Source of the DNA: Ruminococcus sp. UBA3767
GTDB taxonomy: Bacteria; Bacillota; Clostridia; Oscillospirales; Ruminococcaceae
DNA length: 19,914 bases
Assembly: GCA_002371625.1 (NCBI GenBank)
Contig: DFFV01000072.1
Coordinates: 1 to 19,914, forward strand
Reading direction: 5' to 3'
Position numbers and translations under genes: made by a program. This document shows, one piece after another, positions 13,264-19,914 of the stretch; within the stretch, counting starts at the first letter, position 1; every line of letters begins with the position of its first letter. The notes beneath the pieces are model-generated. The model made no database searches. It was not told where the DNA came from and worked only from the letters and a program-made list of their open reading frames with translations.

Positions 13264-15492
13264 ATGGACGAGAACAAGAATCAAAGCTCCTCGGGCAGTT
13301 ACGAGAGCCCGCATAAGGACGAATACGATAAGATGGTCGATCGCATAAAGGCACAGAGAAAGGCTATGAGCACGTCTATATGGACGGATGAGCCGCTGCT
13401 GAAGCCTTATAAGAGCGTGTGGATCGACGACAATGAGGACACACAGCCAAAGGAAAGCAAGAGCACAGCCAAGGCGGAAAGTACTCCTGAGCCTGTGCAG
13501 AAGAAAAGCTCTGCGCCCGCATATTACGATAACCCCGTTATAAAGGACGGCAGGAACGAGAAAATGGCTTTCGGGCAGACACCCGAGAACTATGACAACG
13601 TGATAATGCCGTTTATAAACGATTATTCGGTGGAAAGAAAGCTGCCCGACCAGCGCAGACACATCAGCAGAAAGCCTAAGGCGAACGCTGCGGTGGAGCT
13701 GGACGCTCAGCGCCGCAGACAGCCGGGCCCGGCAGCTGCACAAAGATATGCTCAGGCAGCTCAGCCTGCACAGCCGCAGGTGCATAAGCTGCGCAACGAG
13801 AGGTTCTTTGATGATGAGGGCGAGCCGATACACAGACACGTTCCCGAAAAAAGCGAGCGTGCAAGGCCTGCAATGGTGCCGCTTTCCAAAAGAGAGCAGC
13901 GCAGCACTTCGGCAAGACCTGCCGCACAGCGCAGAACACGCAGACCTGAGGGTGCTCAGACTGCAAGACCTGAGAGCAGGAGCATAAACAGACCTGCTGC
14001 GGCTGCTATTATAAAGGACAATTCCGCAAAGACTGAGGAAAAGCAGACACCTCTGAGCAGGGAAATGGTGCAGACAGAGAAAAATCTGCAGTTCTTCAAC
14101 GCTTTGATCTGCGTTGGTGCGATATTCCTGATAGCGATAATACTGCTTGTGATGACGATGATGGGCAAGCGTGAAAAGGAAAGCCCTTCGGAGAACCGTA
14201 AACTCGCCGAGTTCCCGAAATTCACGTTTTCATCGCTGTTCAGCGGCGAATTCACCAACGGCATAACCACATACTTCACCGATACTATCCCCGGCAGAGA
14301 GAAGTTCAAGGGCTTCAGCGCCGGATTTACCGAGTGCTTCGGCTTCAGCATAGGCGATGTTAAAGTAAACGGTTCGCTTAAAAAGGTGGAGCAGGAAAAG
14401 TATGAGGAGCCTGCTGTTACCACAAAGGTATCGATAAATACTGCGCCTGTTACCACGACAAGTGCCGACAGCAGGGCACCTGACAGCTCCAAGAGCGACA
14501 GCAGCAGTTCGGACAGCAGCAAATCAAACACCAAAAAGGACGAGGTAGTCAAGATACCCGAGAATACCAACGAGGGCAAGCTGCTGGGCAGCGTCGTTGT
14601 TTACGGCTCCGGCAAGGAAACAAGAGGACTTGTGCTTTCCTACGTTGATTTTAACCTCGGAAAGAAATTTGCCGAGGCGATAAACAAGTGGAAAGAGGAT
14701 CTGGGCGAAAGCGTTAACGTTTATGCTATGCCTGCGCCGCTTTCAAGTGCGTTCTATATGCCGAGCAACATGAAGGACATGGGTACTGACCAGAACGAGA
14801 ACATCAAGAACATCGTCGGCAATCTCAAGGGCGTTGTGGGCATTAACTGTGTGAATGAGCTTGCAAAGCACATGGACGAGGATATTTACGCAAGGACAGA
14901 CCACCACTGGCTGCCGCTGGGTGCATATTACGGCACAAAGGTGTTCGCCGAGGCTGCTCAGGTGGATTATCCTTCGCTGGATCAGTATGACAAGATCACC
15001 AAGGAAGGCTTCCTGGGTACGCTTTACACATATTCAAACTACGATCAGGGTATCCAGAACAACCCCGATACTTTCGTATACTACAAGCCAAAGAACATCA
15101 AGGAAGTTACCTGCCAGTACTATGATACGAGCTTTGCAAATCCGTTCAAGCCTTACGGTACTGACGAGAGCGGACTGTTCTACGATTCGATGGAGGGAAG
15201 CAACTGCTACCTGTCGTTCCTCGGAAGCGACTCGCAGATAGTTGAGATAAAGACTCCGTGCAAGAATAACCGTGTTCTCGTGGTTTATAAGAACAGCTAC
15301 GGAAATGCTATGATCCCGTTCCTGACGAACAGCTTCTCAAAGATCTATGTCTGCGATTACAGATACTTCAACATAAACGGTGTTGATTTCTGCAAAAAGG
15401 TGGGCTGCACAGATCTGCTGTTCACGGGTGCGATCTCGCTGATCTGCTCGGATGTCGGTATAAATTCTATTAACAATATTCGTGTTCAGTAA
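13264..15492 (+). CDS. DHHW family (AlgX/AlgJ-like) surface protein with a long cytoplasmic tail
   Basis: Partner of the MBOAT enzyme, likely completing acyl transfer outside the membrane. The 742 residues divide into a hydrophilic, largely disordered N-terminus (1-275) rich in Arg, Gln, Ala and Pro; one membrane helix (about 276-300); a Ser/Thr/Asp-rich spacer (about 390-430); and an SGNH-like extracellular domain. The domain opens with ENRKLAEFPKF and ...FTDTIPGREKF, typical of the family. Its signature DHHW is at 546-549 (Asp546, His548 probably catalytic), with a candidate Ser678 in YKNSYGNA. AGGTG lies 7 bases before the ATG. The 275-residue basic tail is unusual; AlgX/DHHW proteins generally begin near the membrane anchor or signal peptide. 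A terminator follows. Confidence 0.9.
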   Translation: MDENKNQSSSGSYESPHKDEYDKMVDRIKAQRKAMSTSIWTDEPLLKPYKSVWIDDNEDTQPKESKSTAKAESTPEPVQKKSSAPAYYDNPVIKDGRNEKMAFGQTPENYDNVIMPFINDYSVERKLPDQRRHISRKPKANAAVELDAQRRRQPGPAAAQRYAQAAQPAQPQVHKLRNERFFDDEGEPIHRHVPEKSERARPAMVPLSKREQRSTSARPAAQRRTRRPEGAQTARPESRSINRPAAAAIIKDNSAKTEEKQTPLSREMVQTEKNLQFFNALICVGAIFLIAIILLVMTMMGKREKESPSENRKLAEFPKFTFSSLFSGEFTNGITTYFTDTIPGREKFKGFSAGFTECFGFSIGDVKVNGSLKKVEQEKYEEPAVTTKVSINTAPVTTTSADSRAPDSSKSDSSSSDSSKSNTKKDEVVKIPENTNEGKLLGSVVVYGSGKETRGLVLSYVDFNLGKKFAEAINKWKEDLGESVNVYAMPAPLSSAFYMPSNMKDMGTDQNENIKNIVGNLKGVVGINCVNELAKHMDEDIYARTDHHWLPLGAYYGTKVFAEAAQVDYPSLDQYDKITKEGFLGTLYTYSNYDQGIQNNPDTFVYYKPKNIKEVTCQYYDTSFANPFKPYGTDESGLFYDSMEGSNCYLSFLGSDSQIVEIKTPCKNNRVLVVYKNSYGNAMIPFLTNSFSKIYVCDYRYFNINGVDFCKKVGCTDLLFTGAISLICSDVGINSINNIRVQ

Positions 15493-15548
15493 CGAAAACG
15501 TTTGAAGTTTTGTTTCTAAAGTGTTAATTGATTTTAGAAAATATTGCA

Positions 15549-15590
15549 AACAGCCGTTTGAGTCAATGCTCATCGGCTGTTCTTTTTGTT
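15549..15590 (+). terminator. Rho-independent terminator after the DHHW gene
   Basis: 8-bp stem AACAGCCG (15549-15556) / CGGCTGTT (15574-15581), with a possible inner GAG/CTC pairing, followed by a T-rich run. Confidence 0.92.
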
Positions 15591-15667
15591 AAACGCATTT
15601 TACTTTTACTATCTTTTTGCACAAATAAAACTATACATATTCAGTAAAAATAACTATGAATAATTTG

Positions 15668-15696
15668 TTGACAGGGTCAGGATAATAATGTATAAT
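15668..15696 (+). promoter_or_regulatory. Strong sigma-A type promoter of the adhesin gene
   Basis: Consensus TTGACA (15668-15673), 17 bases, perfect TATAAT (15691-15696). The leader to the ATG is about 85 bases. Confidence 0.92.
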
Positions 15697-15705
15697 TAAT
15701 TAAGA

Positions 15706-15749
15706 TATTATTACACTTGACGTAGTGTCCCTTGTCTCGTGTAAGAATA
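15706..15749 (+). promoter_or_regulatory. Leader hairpin(s) of the adhesin mRNA
   Basis: TATTATTACAC (15706-15716) pairs with GTGTAAGAATA (15739-15749) over 11 positions with one mismatch, near the 5' end of the message. A competing smaller hairpin, ACACT (15713-15717) / AGTGT (15724-15728), uses part of the same left arm, so the two cannot coexist. No T run follows, so it is not a terminator. Confidence 0.5.
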
Positions 15750-15788
15750 TGGAATTATGGAAAATTTTTAAAAAAGGAGAGGCGATTT

Positions 15789-18700
15789 ATGAAAAAGAGA
15801 TCATTGATCAAACGAGTGTTCAGCGGCTTTGTAGCTATGGCACTTGCAGCAACGATCTGCTTCGGCGATAAGGTCTTTCAGGATCTGTTCGCAAGCGCTG
15901 CAGGCGAACCGACAGTTACGGTGAAGTTCGTTGACGACGGCGTTGAAAAGCCTTGTGAAGACAAGACCAGTGCTGCGTTTTTCGTAGTTGGTGCGCTTGT
16001 TAACAAGGGCGGCAGCGTTGAACTGACGGGCGACGATGTAGTGGCTTGGGGAGCCGTGAAGATCGACCCGACTAAAAATGCATCTTCGACGGTTACTTTC
16101 GGAACTTACGGACCGAATGCTTCGTTATTCTACAAAGTAGGCGCCAAGAATGCAGAGGGTACATCCCGTGAGGGCACTGATTATTGGACCGGGAATTTTA
16201 ACCCTGCTGATTATGACTTTGTAACTCGTGTTTACAGAGTGTATGCAAGGGATACGAATGGAAATCCAACTGGTGTCGAGAATCCCATTGATCCGAGAAA
16301 TATCGTTTTCCCGGGCAGGTACACTGTTTGGAATCAGACTAAGGTCTATGAGTCGTATGACTTTGTGGATGACTATATCCCGGCAAGCACCAAGGAAGGC
16401 AATGCAACTACCGTAACATTCACCAAGCATAACGTTGAGTACTATCTTAATGTTAATTTTGCAAAGCCTACCACGATAGCAGATGATGAGTATCTTTATG
16501 CACTTATAGAGGTCTCTCATCAGAGCAGTCCGACTACACCTACATACGCACTGGTAAGAGTAACAGCTAACAACTCCAACGAGGAGAATATCGTTGTTCA
16601 GGACAAGAACACCAAGCTGTGGAACAACAATGACCAGTATCACGGTAATGAGCCGGGCACTAAGGTAAGACTTTTTGCTTCGAAGAGAGAAAGAAATCTC
16701 GGAAATGTTCTGGCTGGAGAAGATGTTTCCGAACTTAAATCCGGTGACATCTATAAGGGACAGAAGGTAGATATCCTTACCCAGACCAACGACGGCGGTA
16801 AGACAACTACCAAGTATTATGAGCACATCAACTTTTTGAGAATTGCTGATTTTGACAACTATACCTACGAGGATATCCTCGGAAGCGGCGTTGCTTTTGG
16901 TATAACAGCTGACAGATTTGCGCTTAAAGGTCACATGCAGACAAACCTTGCGGTCAACTATTTCAGAGATACGCTCAACGGACAGAACTTTGAGTGCGAC
17001 CTTTCCGAACCGTCTGCAGGCGATCACTATATAGCTCATTTCGCTAAGCTCACGGATCCTACCGATATCAGCGATAATCCTGACGGAACTATCACTATCG
17101 GTAATACAAAGAGACCGGGCTATATGCACGTTGATTTGGATGATATCAACCGTGTGAAGTTCACAGCTGGCGGCGGTCAGTACTTTGGAGAATTGGGCGA
17201 CAGCAGTATGGAGTCGGATAAGATAACAAAGACTGTTGTTGATCCTGCGATCCATGAGATGCAGGCAATGTCCAATCTCCTTGCTGCAAAGGAAGCAAAC
17301 CTGACTCCTGTTCTCGATGGTTCAAGTTACGCTATCGATTCTCGTGATTATCCTGATGATGCTACTATTTATATAGACGGCGACAAGATCATTCAGAAAG
17401 ATAAGAATAATAAGTGCGATGTTGAGATCTTTAAGAAAGAAAATCAGACGATAGTTATCAATTTCAAGAACACCAAGAATGTTTTTGTAGATTCGTATAA
17501 GGTACATTATGTAACGCAGGACAGCGGCGAGCTTAAAACTATCAACTCGGCTACTTCGGACGGTCTGGAGATCGACGAGCAGGTAATGAGAAAGATAGTT
17601 TGGAACTTCAACAGCTGCTACAATACAGACGAGGAGTTCAAGGCTAACAATGCACCTTGCGTTGAGATGAAGAATACCGCAGGTATATTCCTTATCCCGA
17701 ATGCAAATACTGTTACACACATGACCGGTACAACTTCCGGTTGGATAATGACAGCAGGCTACTTCGAGAATACTTCAGGTGAGTGGCACTTCCCATATCA
17801 CAAAATGACGAGATTTGAGATGCCTAAGTTCACCAACATCAACGTATCCAAGAAGGCTATCACAGGCGACGATGAGATCGCCGGCGCTACTATCCAGATA
17901 GTTGACAAGGTAACAGGAAAAAATATCGGCGACGGTATATGGGAAGAAGTTATCAAGAACAATGATGGTGTGAACCCACTTGAAGATGAAATCGGCGGAA
18001 TCAAGAACGTAATATATGGTATGGAGTGGACTTCCGGTAAGACAGCAAAAACGATCTCACTCAGAAACGGTGTCTACGTTCTTAGAGAATCAGGCACATC
18101 TTTCGTCAACGGCGACAATGAGTACTTGGTAACAAAATCCGAGACAGAGTTTGAAATAGCAAACGGCAGGATAACCAAGGCTCCTAAGCCGGCGAGCGAT
18201 TTGAACGGTTCTATCGAGTATGATGCTGACAAGAATCTCATCACAGTCAGAGATGCTCAGAAGGATGGCCCGCAGAAGTTCTATGTACACATCAACAAGA
18301 CTGATGTTACAGGACAGACCGAGGTCGAGGGCGCACAGCTGACTATCACCGACAAGAAGAGCGGAAATGTAGTAGGAACATGGGAGTCCAAGAAGGACGT
18401 TATCTGGAACGTTGCACTTGAAGCAGGTGAGTATACACTTACCGAAACAGCTGCAAAGGATGCAAGCGGAAACGATAAGGAGCTTCTTGACGAAAACGGA
18501 AAGAGCTACAAGGTCCTGACAAGCACAGTTGACTTCACTGTTGACAAGGAAGGCAATGTTACAAGCAATGCTGCAAAGAGCGACTTCGATAACAAGGAAG
18601 GCGCAGTTCTCACAAAGGATGACAAGAAGGAACCAATGCTTGTTATCTGCGATGCAGCAAACACAACAACTATCAAGCTTAATAAGACCGATATCACAGG

Positions 18701-19914
18701 CGATAAGGAACTCGACGGCGCTAAGCTGACAGTTACCAAGAAGGGTGAAACAACACCTGTTGCCGAGTGGGTATCAGAAAACGGCAAGACCAAGGATGTT
18801 GTACTCGAGGACGGTACTTATGTACTCCATGAGGAAGCAGCAAGCGCAGACGGAAAGATCACAGACGCAGACGGAAACACCTACAAGGTTATCAAGAGCG
18901 ACGTAGAGTTCACCGTACACAACGGCACTGTTGAGTCTTCTCAGACTGTTGCTTCCAAGGATGATATCGATAAGACAACAGGCGGAGTTGTTCTTGACAA
19001 CAATACCTTTACAGTAAGCGATGCTTACAAGACAGTAGTTGTAACTATCAGCAAGTCTGATATTACAGGCAAGGCAGAAGTTAAGGGCGCTAAGCTCGTT
19101 ATAACAGACACGGCTACAAATACTGAGGTCGGCAGCTGGACATCCTTCGAGAATGGCAACACCGGCACATGGAAGATCTCACTTGCACCGGGAACTTATA
19201 AGCTGATTGAGGATGCCGCTTCTAATGTTACAGACAAGGACGGCAACGAGTATCATATCATCAAGGCTGAGTATGAGTTCACCATCAACGAAAAGGGCGA
19301 GATCTCAGAAAAGGCTGCGGTAGCAACCGACGAAGGTGAAATTGCACTTTCTGAGGGCGTTATCAAGGTAAATGACGCTATCAAGGTAAAGACCTATAAG
19401 GTCCATGTAAACAAGACCGATGTAACAGGTAAGACTGAGGTAGAAGGCGCTAAGATCACAGTAACTAAGAAGGGTGAAACAACACCGGTTGCTGAGTGGA
19501 CATCCAAGAGCGGCGAGACAATGGATCTTGAGCTTGAGGACGGCGACTATGTACTTCACGAGGAACCGGCATCAGCTGATGCTGAGATCACAGATGCTAA
19601 CGGCAAGTCCTATAAGGTGCTTGCAAGCGATGTTGAGTTCAGCATTGTAAACGGCACAGTAACAAGCAAGGCAGCAAAGAGCGACTTCGACAATAAGGAA
19701 GGCGCAGTTCTTACAAAGGACAGCAGCAATGAAGCACTTCTTGTTATCTGCGATGCAGCAAACATCACAAAGGTAACACTCAATAAGACAGATGTAACAG
19801 GCCAGAAGGAACTCGACGGCGCTAAGCTGACAGTAACCAAGAAGGGCGAAACAACACCAGTTGCTGAGTGGACATCAAAGAACGGTGAGACTAAGGAAAT
19901 AGATCTTGAAGACG
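15789..19914 (+). CDS. Giant secreted adhesin with CnaB-type repeats, 3' end beyond window
   Basis: An unbroken frame from ATG 15789 to the window edge (1,375 full codons, no stop). GGAG (15776-15779) lies nine bases before the ATG. Residues 1-38 are a signal peptide: basic KKRSLIKR, a hydrophobic core, then an Ala-rich cut region near ASAAGEP. Residues about 40-680 form an unrecognised N-terminal region, rich in beta-type sequence and Asn/Asp. Its FGITADRFALKGHMQTNLAV segment (about 375-395) resembles anchor/adhesin domains I recall from ruminococcal SpaA-type proteins. From residue 684, five complete repeats of 120-149 residues and one partial repeat follow, each with Lys, Glu and Asp at the isopeptide positions of CnaB2. 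It is likely a stalk-like surface adhesin; the wall anchor should lie to the right. Confidence 0.9.
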   Translation, partial: MKKRSLIKRVFSGFVAMALAATICFGDKVFQDLFASAAGEPTVTVKFVDDGVEKPCEDKTSAAFFVVGALVNKGGSVELTGDDVVAWGAVKIDPTKNASSTVTFGTYGPNASLFYKVGAKNAEGTSREGTDYWTGNFNPADYDFVTRVYRVYARDTNGNPTGVENPIDPRNIVFPGRYTVWNQTKVYESYDFVDDYIPASTKEGNATTVTFTKHNVEYYLNVNFAKPTTIADDEYLYALIEVSHQSSPTTPTYALVRVTANNSNEENIVVQDKNTKLWNNNDQYHGNEPGTKVRLFASKRERNLGNVLAGEDVSELKSGDIYKGQKVDILTQTNDGGKTTTKYYEHINFLRIADFDNYTYEDILGSGVAFGITADRFALKGHMQTNLAVNYFRDTLNGQNFECDLSEPSAGDHYIAHFAKLTDPTDISDNPDGTITIGNTKRPGYMHVDLDDINRVKFTAGGGQYFGELGDSSMESDKITKTVVDPAIHEMQAMSNLLAAKEANLTPVLDGSSYAIDSRDYPDDATIYIDGDKIIQKDKNNKCDVEIFKKENQTIVINFKNTKNVFVDSYKVHYVTQDSGELKTINSATSDGLEIDEQVMRKIVWNFNSCYNTDEEFKANNAPCVEMKNTAGIFLIPNANTVTHMTGTTSGWIMTAGYFENTSGEWHFPYHKMTRFEMPKFTNINVSKKAITGDDEIAGATIQIVDKVTGKNIGDGIWEEVIKNNDGVNPLEDEIGGIKNVIYGMEWTSGKTAKTISLRNGVYVLRESGTSFVNGDNEYLVTKSETEFEIANGRITKAPKPASDLNGSIEYDADKNLITVRDAQKDGPQKFYVHINKTDVTGQTEVEGAQLTITDKKSGNVVGTWESKKDVIWNVALEAGEYTLTETAAKDASGNDKELLDENGKSYKVLTSTVDFTVDKEGNVTSNAAKSDFDNKEGAVLTKDDKKEPMLVICDAANTTTIKLNKTDITGDKELDGAKLTVTKKGETTPVAEWVSENGKTKDVVLEDGTYVLHEEAASADGKITDADGNTYKVIKSDVEFTVHNGTVESSQTVASKDDIDKTTGGVVLDNNTFTVSDAYKTVVVTISKSDITGKAEVKGAKLVITDTATNTEVGSWTSFENGNTGTWKISLAPGTYKLIEDAASNVTDKDGNEYHIIKAEYEFTINEKGEISEKAAVATDEGEIALSEGVIKVNDAIKVKTYKVHVNKTDVTGKTEVEGAKITVTKKGETTPVAEWTSKSGETMDLELEDGDYVLHEEPASADAEITDANGKSYKVLASDVEFSIVNGTVTSKAAKSDFDNKEGAVLTKDSSNEALLVICDAANITKVTLNKTDVTGQKELDGAKLTVTKKGETTPVAEWTSKNGETKEIDLED
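17838..19914 (+). repeat. Array of CnaB-type domain repeats, five full and one partial
   Basis: Repeat starts: 17838, 18285, 18672, 19041, 19401 and 19773 (partial). Lengths are 149, 129, 123, 120 and 124 residues. Each opens like (I/V)xxNK(T/S)D(I/V)TG followed by E(V/L)xGA, has a central W, an (L)xxGxYxLxE turn, and closes with an xDA strand. The reactive-type residues by repeat are K688/E767/D822, K837/E886/D955, K966/E1015/D1078, K1089/E1141/D1196, K1209/E1258/D1322 and K1333 in the partial copy. Repeats 2, 4 and 5 also share near-identical DNA around TKKGETTPVAEW. Confidence 0.92.

Noticed and set aside
16125..17255. 376-codon open frame on the minus strand
   Set aside because: It is exactly antisense to the adhesin frame, which has a signal peptide, ribosome site and promoter. 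The antisense translation has no recognisable domain and no ribosome site was seen.
17838..19914. CRISPR array or mobile repeat as an explanation for the repeats at the right end
   Set aside because: Repeats are 360-450 bases, in frame and coding, with protein-level conservation; there are no short identical repeats with unique spacers.

Overview
The window looks like a chromosomal piece of an anaerobic, Gram-positive Firmicute of the class Clostridia. Ruminococcus or a close Oscillospiraceae relative fits best. This rests on clear spo0A and spoIVB genes, an ECF vitamin or metal transporter, a lysine-rich DUF6465-type protein next to HU, an MBOAT/DHHW cell-surface acylation pair, a large CnaB-repeat surface adhesin, and strong sigma-A type promoters with 17-base spacers. 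The genus is inference; no rRNA or tRNA lies in the window to settle it.

Layout. Positions 1-209 hold the end of an acyl carrier protein gene and its terminator. Positions 348-890 hold a Nudix hydrolase with its own promoter and terminator. Positions 1116-1936 are a two-gene unit of HU and a histone-H1-like Lys/Ala-rich protein. A short minus-strand gene (2013-2315) resembles only the glycyl-radical tail of the anaerobic ribonucleotide reductase NrdD. From 8376 down to 2445 runs a tight six-gene minus-strand unit: DUF4430 lipoprotein, EcfT, double-ATPase EcfA, EcfS, a LysR regulator and a CDF metal exporter. Further right on the minus strand, spoIVB (10918-9713) precedes spo0A (9395-8613), the usual Firmicute pairing, with about 320 bases between them. 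The plus strand resumes with an unrecognised membrane protein (11127-11654), the MBOAT acyltransferase (11820-13250) and its DHHW/AlgX-like partner (13264-15492). The last 4.1 kb (15789 to the window edge) is the start of a giant secreted adhesin, open at the right end.

How the genes work together. The ECF unit has a surface lipoprotein that may capture a ligand, a complete energising module and a specificity subunit. It adds a regulator and a cation exporter in the same apparent transcript, which suggests coordinated import and efflux around one metal or metal-containing cofactor. The MBOAT and DHHW proteins should pass acyl groups across the membrane to a surface polymer. The adhesin repeats carry a conserved Lys/Glu/Asp triad of the kind that forms Lys-Asp isopeptide bonds in CnaB2 (the SpyTag/SpyCatcher parent domain). 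This is the most distinctive feature of the window. Other points of interest are the stand-alone NrdD-tail protein, a foldable element at the spoIVB stop codon, and a 275-residue basic cytoplasmic tail on the DHHW protein. I saw no insertion sequence, prophage, CRISPR array, tRNA or rRNA.
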